22,044 nucleotides of DNA from UBA1756 sp045627805. GTDB taxonomy: Bacteria; Bacteroidota; Bacteroidia; Bacteroidales; WCHB1-69. The position numbers were made by a program, and so were the translations under genes. Where the stretch lies: the NCBI GenBank assembly GCA_045627805.1, contig JAZQOJ010000012.1:1-22044 (forward strand), written 5' to 3'. The notes under the pieces are model-generated. The model saw only the letters and a program-made list of their open reading frames with translations. It was not told the origin of the DNA and ran no database searches. Position 1 is the stretch's first letter; every line of letters starts with the position of its first letter. Below, piece by piece: positions 1-8,097 of the stretch.

Positions 1-1
1 C

Positions 2-2053
2 ATGACGGTAACGCCGCACGACACGTTGCACAACGTGGACACCATCCCGAACCAGTTCGACTACACGGTCACCAACATCGACAACTACGAAACCGTGGAC
101 ACCACCGAAGGCGTATTCTCGGTTGACAAGCTGCCCATCACCCTCATCGCGGAATCTCCTGAAAAGGATTACGACGGCACTCCTCTTACCAAGGACGAAT
201 GGACCCTTGATGCCACCACTCCGCTGGCAACGGGCGACAATATCGACACCGTCGTTGTGACGGGTAGCCAAACTGAGGCGGGCAATAGCCCGAACGTGCC
301 GAGCGACGCTGTGATCATCGACGGCGATGGCAACGACGTGACGGGCAACTACGACATTACGTATGCTAACGGAACGCTTACTGTTTACTCGGAGTTCGAC
401 ATCATCAACATTGAGGTTACCGATGTCACCTGCTTCGATGCGGCCGATGGCTCAGCGGTTATCTCCGTAACGGGAGGCAAACCGCTCACACCGCTTGCTT
501 ACAACTATGAGGTGACGGGCCCCGACAGCTACAGTGCCTCGGGCAGCACCAACAGCCCGCTGACACTTAGCGGTTTGGCCGACGGTATTTACATAATCAG
601 CTTCACCGACGCCCTGGATTCAGTCGCCTCAGCCACCTTCACCATCAACGAACCTGCCGCTTTATCCGCCGAAATCACCCCTCCGGCTGACCGCTGTCCG
701 AACCAGGGCAGCTATGCCGTGAGTGTGACCACTACCGGTGGCAATGGTACCTACCATTTCGTCTGGTCAGGCGATGCTGCTGATGTTGACGCTGATGCAA
801 CGACCGTGGCTCAAACCCTCACCAACGACTGCGGCAACTCTTACAGCGTTACCGTTACTGTTACCGATGCCAAGGGCTGTACCGTTACGGTTGACAGCAT
901 CCTCAAAGTCGTTGATACGATCAAGCCGACCTTCAAGGCACCGAAGGATACGACGATTTGTCGTGCTTCCGACGGAACAATTTCCGCTCCGACTACGACT
1001 ACCGGCGAGCCGGCCGACGTGGCCGACAACTGCGATGCCGCTCCGACTGTAAGCTGGACCGACCTCGACACCACCGGTACCGACCTTGAAATCAGAATCA
1101 TCCATCGTCAGTGGACGGTTTCCGATGCCTGCGGCAACGATTCCGTGAAGGTACAGAACATCAGCATTCTGCCCTCCGTCGCCGTTCCGGGCGCTATCGA
1201 GCTGACCTGCGCCCCCGACACCACGCTGGAACTCTGCTACGGCTTCGCCGACACGCTGATGCACCTCACCGCGCCGACCGTCGTCAGCCATACGGGTGCA
1301 ACCTACACTGTCATTTCCGATCCGGCCGACGGCTACCGATTCCCGTTAGGCACCACCACGGTAACTTGGTACATCACTGACGACAACGTATGTGGTAACT
1401 TCGTCACCTGTATGCAGAACGTCACCATCACGCTGCCTTCTTGCGGCGAGCCGACCGACTCCGCTCGCATTAACGGTTACGCCTATTCTTCCGTAAGAAT
1501 CGGCTACCAGTGCTGGACGGGCGAGAATATGCGCCATACGTACTATGCCGATAGCAGCGCGGTGGATGTCAACGGTTATGCCAACTACGCCAACGACCCG
1601 GCCAACGACGAAAAATTCGGCAAACTCTACACTTGGTACGCCGCGTTAGGCCTGTCGGAAGGCGACGACGTGACCGAAGTGCCGGCGCACACGCAGGGCA
1701 TCTGTCCCGATGGATGGGGCATCCCGACGGAGGAAGAGTACATCCTGATGCTTGAGAACTCTGGCTCAATGGTTCAGGCCAAGGAGGCGAGCACGCTCTA
1801 CTGGTATCCCGGACTGGAGGGCCAGTTGCCGGGCAGCGGCTTCAACGCCCGTGGCGGTGGCTGGTACAACTCTGCAACGGCTTCGTTTGAGAGTCTGTTC
1901 GTAGGGGCCAGGTTCTGGACCTCCACGCAGGTGGGTCCCAGCAACTCTGTTGAGCGCATCGCCGTTGATTTCGGCGTCTGCTCGTCGGAGGAATACGTCG
2001 CCTTGAAGAAGGCCAGCGGTGCCAGCGTCCGCTGCATCAAGCTGTGCGAATAA
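2..2053 (+). CDS. Modular surface protein with MBG-like, SprB-like, HYR-like and C-terminal FISUMP domains (5' partial)
   Basis: The frame is open to the window edge, so the first ATG is probably internal and the protein longer. Along the 683 visible residues I read an MBG/Ig-like repeat of the YDGT type (about 44-130: DYDGTPLT, YANGTLTV), a SprB-like repeat (about 134-225: SGLADGIY, NEPAALSA), a PKD/Ig-like segment (about 226-304), and two HYR-like segments (about 305-392 and 395-478, with WTVSDACGND and TVTWYITDDNVCG). The last part (about 488-683) is a FISUMP domain (Fibrobacter succinogenes major paralogous family): QCWTGENMR, YTWYAA, GICPDGWGIPT, FWTSTQ, SVRCIK. Such proteins are secreted or surface-exposed and presumably adhesive; the ligand is unknown. 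Unlike the two beta-helix proteins downstream, it has no recognisable T9SS type A domain after FISUMP. The domain reading is confident, the function is inferred. Confidence 0.85.
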   Translation: MTVTPHDTLHNVDTIPNQFDYTVTNIDNYETVDTTEGVFSVDKLPITLIAESPEKDYDGTPLTKDEWTLDATTPLATGDNIDTVVVTGSQTEAGNSPNVPSDAVIIDGDGNDVTGNYDITYANGTLTVYSEFDIINIEVTDVTCFDAADGSAVISVTGGKPLTPLAYNYEVTGPDSYSASGSTNSPLTLSGLADGIYIISFTDALDSVASATFTINEPAALSAEITPPADRCPNQGSYAVSVTTTGGNGTYHFVWSGDAADVDADATTVAQTLTNDCGNSYSVTVTVTDAKGCTVTVDSILKVVDTIKPTFKAPKDTTICRASDGTISAPTTTTGEPADVADNCDAAPTVSWTDLDTTGTDLEIRIIHRQWTVSDACGNDSVKVQNISILPSVAVPGAIELTCAPDTTLELCYGFADTLMHLTAPTVVSHTGATYTVISDPADGYRFPLGTTTVTWYITDDNVCGNFVTCMQNVTITLPSCGEPTDSARINGYAYSSVRIGYQCWTGENMRHTYYADSSAVDVNGYANYANDPANDEKFGKLYTWYAALGLSEGDDVTEVPAHTQGICPDGWGIPTEEEYILMLENSGSMVQAKEASTLYWYPGLEGQLPGSGFNARGGGWYNSATASFESLFVGARFWTSTQVGPSNSVERIAVDFGVCSSEEYVALKKASGASVRCIKLCE

Positions 2054-2082
2054 GTATTGTAGTAATAATTTGATACATTTGT

Positions 2083-2117
2083 AAAGGGCTGATTCCTTAC
2101 GGGGTCGGCCCTTTTTT
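2083..2117 (+). terminator. Rho-independent terminator of the FISUMP surface protein gene
   Basis: An AAGGGCTGA arm (2084-2092) pairs with TCGGCCCTT (2105-2113) through one G-U pair, with a 12-nt loop. A run of six T (2112-2117) overlaps the end of the right arm. It begins 30 nt after the stop codon. Confidence 0.85.
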
Positions 2118-2518
2118 GAAATGCGTATGCGCTGCAACTTTTGCCCTCCACTTTGATGGAAACCTGTCAACATAATTCGGAATGTTCCCCCTTTTATCTT
2201 GTAAATGCAGCAGCACTTTGTGCGAGATATTCGCATAATGGGAATTCTCCGCACTGCGGAATTACCGCTCATCACATCGCAAATTCCGAATTGTCAGGAT
2301 ACAGCTGTCGTTATTTCATTATGAAACAGCAGAAAAGAAAAATTTCCTTGTAATTTCCTTAAAATTTCCTCCGCATTTCTTGTTTTACGCCGCAGGCGGC
2401 ATTCGTCCCTTCCACCATTTTCACCGTTTCACTTTCCCACCATTCCCATTATCGGAAGCCCCCAATTTCCCATAGATAAACCGGCCAGACGAGAATCCAC
2501 AATTCACCAAAAAATCAC
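2118..2518. other. Gene-free intergenic stretch holding repeat copy A
   Basis: No credible gene is seen on either strand; the short frames here lack family features. The stretch contains a 33-nt element (2196-2228) with an inverted relative at 8013-8045. It also has a 13-nt perfect palindrome TCCGCACTGCGGA (2248-2260) and a block with three spaced ATTTCCT motifs (2326-2411) that recurs in direct orientation at 7875-7980. The final part is C/T-rich up to the promoter of the next gene. Confidence 0.6.
2177..2411 (+). repeat. Mosaic intergenic repeat, copy A
   Basis: It has two parts. The 33 nt at 2196-2228 match the reverse complement of 8013-8045 at 29 of 33 positions by hand alignment, and similarity appears to continue outward to the shared CGGAAT near 2177. 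The part at 2326-2411, starting ACAGCAGAAAAGAAA and carrying three ATTTCCT motifs, matches 7875-7980 in the same orientation. Copies A and B bracket the beta-helix/ATPase gene module. Confidence 0.7.
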
Positions 2519-2526
2519 TATATTTG
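2519..2526 (+). promoter_or_regulatory. Bacteroidota -7 promoter element for the first beta-helix gene
   Basis: TATATTTG fits the Bacteroidota TAnnTTTG consensus exactly. It lies 18 nt before the ATG at 2545, which implies a leader of only about a dozen nucleotides. No TTTG -33 box is evident at the expected distance. The element covers the upstream TTG at 2524, arguing against that codon as the start. Confidence 0.55.
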
Positions 2527-2544
2527 CCCCTCAAAATCGCTTTT

Positions 2545-4950
2545 ATGTTTTCTATCCCAAAATTATACACTTTCATACTGCTTTGTGTCGCCTCGTTGGC
2601 CCTCAACGCCAACAATTATGTCGTTACAAACACTCGCGACAGCGGCGACGGCTCGTTGCGTCAGGCGATGTCTTCCGCCACAGCGAACTATACTGGACAC
2701 CACAATATTTCGTTCAACATTCCTCTTTCCGATGAGGGATTCGATGCCGAAACAGGCACTTTCACCATTCGCCTTCAGTCGGAATTGCCCTACCTGCTCA
2801 TTGCGGGCAACATCACCATTGATGCCACTACGCAAACCGCTAATGTCGGGAATACCAATCCGTTAGGACCGGAAATCGTGCTTGATGGCGGCGATATGTC
2901 GCTGATGTCGTGTTTCCGCATCGCTTCTGCTAACAACACGCTCAAAGGTTTTTGCATCGGCGGGTTCCAGTATGCTGTGCTGCTCTTCGGTGCCAATGGC
3001 GGCACCATCAGCGATTGCTATTTGGGCACCGCCGCCGATGGCGTGAGCCCGTTCCCCAATCAGTACGGCATCGGGCTGTCGGGCGGAACGTATGGCGCTT
3101 ATTCGCTTGGCTATGCGCACAACGTATTGATAATGAATAATGTGATATCAGGAAATACGGCCGCCGGAATCGTTTTGGAAGGCAGCGGCACGCGCGAAAA
3201 TGTCATCGCAGGCAACAAAATCGGCACTTCCGCCACGGGCAACCTGCCCCTGAGCAATCATTACGGCATCGTGGTAATGTCGAACGCGAACCGCAACCGA
3301 ATCGGTGGCACTTCCCCCGCCGAACGCAACATCATCTCCGCCAACACCGAAATCGGCATCTACATCGAGTCGGCCGATAGCAACGTGGTGTGCGGCAACT
3401 ACATCGGCCCCGACGCCACGGGCACTTTCGCCTTTGAGTACGCTTCCGATTCCGCCATCCAGGCCAACGGCGTGGAAATCAACACTACCGGACAATACAA
3501 CATCATTGGCGGAACTACCCCCGCCGAGCGCAACATCATCAGCGGAAACCGCGTGTATGGCTGTATCTACTACGGAAATTGCGCCCACAACAATATCTGC
3601 GGCAACTATATCGGCACCGATGTCTCGGGCGAAATGGCCATCCCCAACGCTACCGGCATCTGCGTGGACGGCTCTTCTCATCTTAACATAATGGAAAACA
3701 ACGTGTTATCGGGAAATCGCAGCTACGGCCTTTTCATCGTAACGCGCGGCACGGATGGTAATATTTTTCGTGGCAACTTTGTGGGAACCAATGCGTTGGG
3801 AACATCAGCACTGCCCAATGACGTGGGGCTGATGCTGGCCGCCGACGCAAAGGACAACCTCATTGGCGGCGAAACCGACACCGACCGCAACCTTTTTTCC
3901 GGCAATCGCTACGCCGGCATTGAAGTCACCGACGCCGGCACCGAGCAAAACCGCATCGTGGGAAATTATATTGGAACGGATATTTCTGGAAATCAGTCTC
4001 TTCCAAATGAAAATGGCATCATCGTGAGTGCGTTGGTCAAGCACCTCGACATTCACCGCAACGTTATCAGCGGCAACACGGGTTATGGTGTCGTGCTAAC
4101 CGATGGCGCCGACAGCAATGTGCTGTGCAGCAATCATATTGGTGCAGGTGCCGACTCCACGGTCGCTTTGGGCAATGGCGCTTGCGGACTGCTGCTTGCG
4201 GGCGGTGCGTCGCACAACCGTATCGGCGGCGACGGGAACGGCAATTACATCGCGCACAACGACTCGCTCGGCATCGTGATGATGGGCGAAACGACGCATC
4301 AGAACACGCTTTCGCAAAACCTGCTCGTCGGCAACCGGTATGGCGGCATCTTCTTTTGGGATGGCTGCAACGACGGCATTCAGCCGCCGCAAATCACTTC
4401 CGCCATTTACGATTCCGCCACGCAGCTCACGTGGATTCAGGGTACTGTGACGGTTGAAAATCCGCAAATCGCCACCGTGGAGATTTTCCTCGCCTCGCCC
4501 ACAGAAGAAAATCCGCTTCCAATTCAACTTCCTCAGGCACAACAATTTGCAGGAACTGCAATTCCCAATCCCGACGGCGCTTGGCAATTAGTGGTGGGCG
4601 GATTTGAGCCCGCCGACCGATTTGTGGCCACCGTTACCGACGATGCGGGCAACACTTCTGAATTTTCCAATTGGCACGATTCGCAAGTCGCTGTAAATGA
4701 GCCGCAAATCGCCCGTTTCCGTGCGTGGCCCAACCCAACCAGCGACCTTTTACATTTGGAAATTTTTGAAGAAAACATTTTACAAAATGCTGAAATACAG
4801 CTTTTTGATGTGAATGGCAGAAAGATGCTCGCCCAGCCGGTTTCTGCTTCGTCCATTCTTGATATCTCAACCATCGCTCCTGGTTTGTATTTTATTCAAA
4901 TAATTGATAATCAAAATATTATCGGAGTTTGTAAGTTTATCAGGAATTAA
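2545..4950 (+). CDS. Secreted right-handed parallel beta-helix protein with T9SS type A sorting domain
   Basis: From the ATG at 2545 the protein has 801 residues. A signal peptide (about 1-22, hydrophobic core YTFILLCVASLAL, cut near LNA/NN) is followed by a long array of parallel beta-helix rungs (about 85-605). Recurring phrases are IGG-x-x-P/T-A-E-RNIISGN and GNYIGTDxSG, repeated roughly every 60-65 residues. An Ig-like segment follows (about 611-712, ending VTDDAGNTSEFSN). The C-terminal 80 residues match a T9SS type A sorting domain: WPNPTS at 728-733, QLFDVNGRKM, PGLYFIQI. The protein should be exported by Sec, moved across the outer membrane by the T9SS, and released or anchored at the surface. 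Enzymatic activity cannot be read; beta-helix folds include polysaccharide lyases and adhesins, and no lyase catalytic set is obvious. A paralogue lies at 5698-7734. The ATG was preferred to the in-frame TTG at 2524, which would put charged residues before the signal peptide and sits in the promoter. Confidence 0.88.
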   Translation: MFSIPKLYTFILLCVASLALNANNYVVTNTRDSGDGSLRQAMSSATANYTGHHNISFNIPLSDEGFDAETGTFTIRLQSELPYLLIAGNITIDATTQTANVGNTNPLGPEIVLDGGDMSLMSCFRIASANNTLKGFCIGGFQYAVLLFGANGGTISDCYLGTAADGVSPFPNQYGIGLSGGTYGAYSLGYAHNVLIMNNVISGNTAAGIVLEGSGTRENVIAGNKIGTSATGNLPLSNHYGIVVMSNANRNRIGGTSPAERNIISANTEIGIYIESADSNVVCGNYIGPDATGTFAFEYASDSAIQANGVEINTTGQYNIIGGTTPAERNIISGNRVYGCIYYGNCAHNNICGNYIGTDVSGEMAIPNATGICVDGSSHLNIMENNVLSGNRSYGLFIVTRGTDGNIFRGNFVGTNALGTSALPNDVGLMLAADAKDNLIGGETDTDRNLFSGNRYAGIEVTDAGTEQNRIVGNYIGTDISGNQSLPNENGIIVSALVKHLDIHRNVISGNTGYGVVLTDGADSNVLCSNHIGAGADSTVALGNGACGLLLAGGASHNRIGGDGNGNYIAHNDSLGIVMMGETTHQNTLSQNLLVGNRYGGIFFWDGCNDGIQPPQITSAIYDSATQLTWIQGTVTVENPQIATVEIFLASPTEENPLPIQLPQAQQFAGTAIPNPDGAWQLVVGGFEPADRFVATVTDDAGNTSEFSNWHDSQVAVNEPQIARFRAWPNPTSDLLHLEIFEENILQNAEIQLFDVNGRKMLAQPVSASSILDISTIAPGLYFIQIIDNQNIIGVCKFIRN

Positions 4951-4970
4951 AATCCATTCATTCCTCATTT

Positions 4971-4991
4971 TCAACTCTCAACTCTCAACTC
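4971..4991. repeat. Three tandem copies of the 7-nt unit TCAACTC
   Basis: Three perfect heptamers follow the first beta-helix gene. Other 7-nt arrays occur at 18601-18635 and 18650-18674 with different but similar-looking units. Confidence 0.8.
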
Positions 4992-5025
4992 CCTTACCAT
5001 CATTGGCGAGACTTGAATCCAAAAT

Positions 5026-5058
5026 ATTATGCTAATAAAATTACTTTGTTAGCATAAT
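5026..5058 (+). promoter_or_regulatory. Palindromic operator candidate upstream of the ATPase remnant
   Basis: A perfect 10-bp inverted repeat, ATTATGCTAA (5026-5035) and TTAGCATAAT (5049-5058), has a 13-nt spacer. The spacer holds a TTTG (5045-5048) that could serve as a -33 box, and the right arm lies between it and the -7 element. This is the geometry of a repressor site. The remnant gene encodes a winged-helix-like C-terminus, so autoregulation is an inference. Confidence 0.5.
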
Positions 5059-5071
5059 TTATAAAAAAGTG

Positions 5072-5079
5072 TATTTTTG
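5072..5079 (+). promoter_or_regulatory. Bacteroidota -7 promoter element for the ATPase remnant and second beta-helix gene
   Basis: TATTTTTG fits TAnnTTTG. TTTG at 5045-5048 lies 27 nt upstream, start to start, a good -33/-7 spacing. The predicted transcript would begin near 5086, leaving about 24 nt before the ATG at 5110. This makes the TTG at 5077 unlikely as a start. Confidence 0.6.
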
Positions 5080-5109
5080 CAACGATTTTCCCAAAAATTG
5101 AATGAGAAT

Positions 5110-5682
5110 ATGATTATTAATCCTTTTATTATCAAAGGGAAAATACCTGAAGCGTATTTTTGTGACAGGGATGTTGAAACGTCTGTGTTGACAAATGTTG
5201 AAGCCATTCTCCGAACGCATATTCAGCATTGCACAAATGCGGATTTCGTTTTTGCCGGTTCGGAACGTCATATTTTGTCGGAAATGTTTAATGCCCCGTC
5301 GCGCCCGTTTTATGCCAGTACTACCTCAATGAGTCTGGATGCAATTTCAATGGATATGTACGCTGAATTTGTGGCAACGAATTTTGAGAAATTCGATAAG
5401 GATATTGAAAGTGAATGGGATTTTTGTAATCGCTTGTCTTTACTTTCGCAAAAACCCAAAGAGGTGCTTTTTGCGATTGCTTGCGAAGGAAAATCTCAAA
5501 AGGTTACATCTGCGGAATTCATTCGAAAACACAAACTGTCGTCTGCAAGTTCTGTGCAATCTGCTATTAAACAATTACTTGACGAAGATTGGATAACATA
5601 TTCTGTTAACAGTAACGGCAGAAAACAATATTCTTTGTCGGATGCCTTCCTATCACTTTGGATAAAACAGCATTATTGCTAA
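5110..5682 (+). pseudogene. Internally deleted AAA ATPase remnant (archaeal-type ATPase / AAA_14-like family)
   Basis: The 190-residue frame reads as three joined blocks of the ~380-residue ATP-binding proteins that are abundant in Bacteroidota. Residues 1-29 are the family N-terminus (MIINPFIIKGKIPEAYFCDR). Residues 30-104 are the post-Walker B part (THIQHC, FVFAGSERHILSEMF, SRPFYAS). Residues about 105-190 are the C-terminal winged-helix-like end (FIRKHKLSSASSVQSA, YSLSDAFLSLWI). The segment that normally carries the Walker A loop (PRRMGKT type) and Walker B (DEFQ type) is missing at residue 29/30, near 5197. A second block is missing near residue 105, around 5422-5425. Both losses keep frame, with no stop or frameshift. 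ATP binding should therefore be lost; the winged-helix part could still bind DNA. It ends 15 nt before the second beta-helix gene and probably shares its promoter. The ATG at 5110 was chosen because it gives the family's usual N-terminus. I call it a pseudogene, though a trimmed functional protein is possible. Confidence 0.7.
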
Positions 5683-5697
5683 AAATGGAATGACAAG

Positions 5698-7734
5698 ATG
5701 AAAAGAGTCACTATCTTTTTTGTTCTATTTTTTGTTGTAATTATATTAAAATCAAATAATTACATTGTAACTACAACGGCTGACAATGGTGCGGGAAGTT
5801 TGCGTTATGCTTTGCAGATGTGTATGGCGGCGCCGGGGCCGCACAACATCACTTTCAACATCCCGACGACGGATGCGGCGTACAATGCCGCTACGGGCGT
5901 TTGGCTGATTGCGCCCGCTACCACCCTCCCGATGATTATGCAGCAAAACGTCACCGTTGACGGCACTTCGCAAAGCGAAAATGTAGGCAACACCAATCCT
6001 TATGGCCCCGAAATCGTGATTGACGGCGGCAACACGCTTGATTACGGACTGCGGCTGATGAACGCGCCGAATGCTGTGCTGAAAGGACTTAATGTGCGCC
6101 GTTGCACGAAAGGAATACAAATCTATGAATCAGCGGGTTGCGTTATTTTGGGCTGCTATATCGGCATCGATGAAACGGCGATGTCGGCAATGGGCAACGA
6201 CATCGGGCTGGAGTTGATTTCGCATTCGCACAATGCGTTGATTGGCGGCAACTCGCTGGCCGATCGCAACATCGTCAGCGGAAATCGGCACATCGGCATC
6301 CGCTTGCTCGACGTGGAAAACTGCACCGTGAGCGGGAATTTCATCGGCACCAATCGCGAAGGCAGCGCGGCCATCCCCAATTACGACGGAATGAGTATGG
6401 AAGGGGCTGTGCGCTTTTGCACCATTGGCGGCACATCGCCCGAAACACGCAACCTGATTAGCGGCAACACCGATTACGGCCTGCCGCTGTTTGGCGTTGG
6501 CGCAAGTCATAACGTCATCATTGGCAATTACATAGGCACTGATGCAACCGGCACGTCGGCCATTGGAAACACTTACGGCGTGCTGTTTGACGACGGCTCG
6601 TTTTCCAATCGCGTGGGCGGCGATACCGATGCCGAAAGGAACATTATTTCGGGAAATGTGGGCTATGGCGTTTTCTTTTATAATAATGGAACTCACGATA
6701 ATATATTGAAAAACAATTATATAGGAACTGATTTTTCGGGGCGGCAGGCGCTTCCGAATACCGCTGGCATCATCATTGACGGCATTTCCTATCAGAATTG
6801 GATGGATGGAAACGTGGTTTCGGGAAATCTCCAAGTTGGTATCGGCATCAACATTACGGGCTCCGACAGCAATGTGGTGGTGCGCAACAAAATCGGCGTG
6901 AACGTGGACGGAAATCCGCTGCCCAACGGGATGGACGGCATCAGAATTTCGCAAGGCCCGCTCCAAACGGTCATCGGTGGCACTCCCGCCGAGGCGAACA
7001 TCATCGCGCACAACGGCGGCTGTGGCGTTTACATCACCAACGAGAGTTGCAAGCGCCACTGGATCAGCTGCAACAGCTTTTATCAGAATGGCGCTTTGGC
7101 CATCGACCTGTTTGAACCCGGTGTGAATCAGAATGATACGGGCGACAGCGACGACGGCGCCAACGGGAAACTCAATTATCCTGTCATCAATTCCGTGAAC
7201 TTTTCCGATGGCGAACTCGCCGTGAGCGGCACGCTGGATGCACCGAATCCAGCCGCCTGCGAAGTGCAACTGTACGAAGCCGCCCCCGACCCGACCGGAT
7301 TGGGCGAAGGAAAGCGCTATTTGGGCTCGGTCACGCCCGCGGCAAACGGTAGTTGGAATTTTAACTTTTCGTGCGACAATGCACTTGTAATCACTGCGTT
7401 AACTATTGATGATGAGAAAAACACGTCCGAGTTTTCGCGTTGCATTGGCGTGAACGGACCTGTTTCCATTGCAGAAAATTCCAGTCCTGTTTTGAAAGTC
7501 TGGCCCAATCCGACGAGTGGGAACGTGCAAATTACTGTGAATGAATTTGTTATGAATGGTTCGCCCAACGCGGAAGTGCAGCTTTTCGACCTTTCCGGAC
7601 GGAAAATGAAATCGGTTCCTGTTTCTGACTCAATGTTGAATATTGATTTAACTAATTTTGTACCAGGTGTTTATATTCTGTTTTGGACGAATGGCGAGCA
7701 GCGTTTCGAGGCAGGGAAAATTGTGGTGCGGTAG
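5698..7734 (+). CDS. Secreted right-handed parallel beta-helix protein with T9SS type A sorting domain (paralogue)
   Basis: This 678-residue protein is a paralogue of the one at 2545-4950, with the same opening after the signal peptide (SNNYIVTTTADNGAGSLR against ANNYVVTNTRDSGDGSLR). The signal peptide is about residues 1-19 (IFFVLFFVVIIL core). Beta-helix rungs span about 85-465, with repeated IGG-ERNIISGN and NYIGTDxSG phrases. An acidic loop with NQNDTGDSDDG (477-487) follows; it recurs in such surface proteins and could bind calcium. An Ig-like segment (about 497-582) and a sorting domain (about 596-678: VWPNPTSG, QLFDLSGRKM, PGVYIL) complete it. It should be a T9SS cargo delivered to the surface. 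It is shorter than its paralogue by several rungs and keeps the acidic loop that the paralogue lacks. It starts 15 nt after the ATPase remnant and probably shares its transcript. Substrate or partner unknown. Confidence 0.88.
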   Translation: MKRVTIFFVLFFVVIILKSNNYIVTTTADNGAGSLRYALQMCMAAPGPHNITFNIPTTDAAYNAATGVWLIAPATTLPMIMQQNVTVDGTSQSENVGNTNPYGPEIVIDGGNTLDYGLRLMNAPNAVLKGLNVRRCTKGIQIYESAGCVILGCYIGIDETAMSAMGNDIGLELISHSHNALIGGNSLADRNIVSGNRHIGIRLLDVENCTVSGNFIGTNREGSAAIPNYDGMSMEGAVRFCTIGGTSPETRNLISGNTDYGLPLFGVGASHNVIIGNYIGTDATGTSAIGNTYGVLFDDGSFSNRVGGDTDAERNIISGNVGYGVFFYNNGTHDNILKNNYIGTDFSGRQALPNTAGIIIDGISYQNWMDGNVVSGNLQVGIGINITGSDSNVVVRNKIGVNVDGNPLPNGMDGIRISQGPLQTVIGGTPAEANIIAHNGGCGVYITNESCKRHWISCNSFYQNGALAIDLFEPGVNQNDTGDSDDGANGKLNYPVINSVNFSDGELAVSGTLDAPNPAACEVQLYEAAPDPTGLGEGKRYLGSVTPAANGSWNFNFSCDNALVITALTIDDEKNTSEFSRCIGVNGPVSIAENSSPVLKVWPNPTSGNVQITVNEFVMNGSPNAEVQLFDLSGRKMKSVPVSDSMLNIDLTNFVPGVYILFWTNGEQRFEAGKIVVR

Positions 7735-7741
7735 GCACCAC
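7723..7741 (+). other. Hairpin over the stop codon of the second beta-helix gene
   Basis: GTGGTGC (7723-7729) and GCACCAC (7735-7741) form a perfect 7-bp stem around the TAG stop. There is no T run after it, so it is not a standard terminator. The GCACCACA motif recurs at 7782-7789. Confidence 0.4.
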
Positions 7742-8097
7742 CGCTTAGTAGCGTCTATCCGAGATGCCGGATGTGACTGCGGCACCACAACTTCATTGTG
7801 GAAAACAATGATTGGGTGACCGAAACTCATTTCCCAGAAAACCTACCGCATAGCTGTGCGGCAGCTTTCCTCAGACAGCAGAAAAGAAAAATTTCCTGAT
7901 CATTTCCTCGAAATTTCCTGCGCATTTCTTGTCTCCGCCGTCAGGCGTTCATTCATTCATCCATTCATCCATTCGTCCCTTAGTCCATTCCACCGTTTCA
8001 CCTCCGAGGGGCATCTCGCACAATGCGCAGCAGCATTTACAAGATGAAAGGCGATAATTCCGTTTGAAAATAGGGGAGAGGAAGTTCTGAAAACCGC
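7735..8097. other. Gene-free convergent intergenic stretch holding repeat copy B
   Basis: It lies between the plus-strand beta-helix gene and minus-strand uvrC. I see no credible gene and no hairpin with a T run on either strand. It contains an imperfect hairpin CTACCGCA/TGCGGCAG (7843-7864), repeat copy B, and a short tandem array of ATTC/ATCC tetramers (about 7948-7976). Confidence 0.6.
7875..8064 (+). repeat. Mosaic intergenic repeat, copy B
   Basis: 7875-7980 matches 2326-2411 directly; the first 20 or so bases are identical and the three ATTTCCT motifs are kept. It is longer here because of the ATTC/ATCC tetramer array. The 33 nt at 8013-8045 match 2196-2228 in reverse complement (29 of 33), and similarity reaches the shared CGGAAT (ATTCCG here) near 8061. 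Confidence 0.7.

Noticed and set aside
2141..2353. 70-codon frame after the FISUMP gene terminator
   Set aside because: No family features; it lies across the mosaic repeat, which explains any similarity to other sites.
3148..3681. 177-codon open frame on the minus strand
   Set aside because: Antisense to the first beta-helix array; same repeat-driven openness.
6130..7269. 379-codon open frame on the minus strand
   Set aside because: It is antisense to the second beta-helix gene. The repeating codon pattern of the rungs keeps the opposite strand open, and its translation has no family features.
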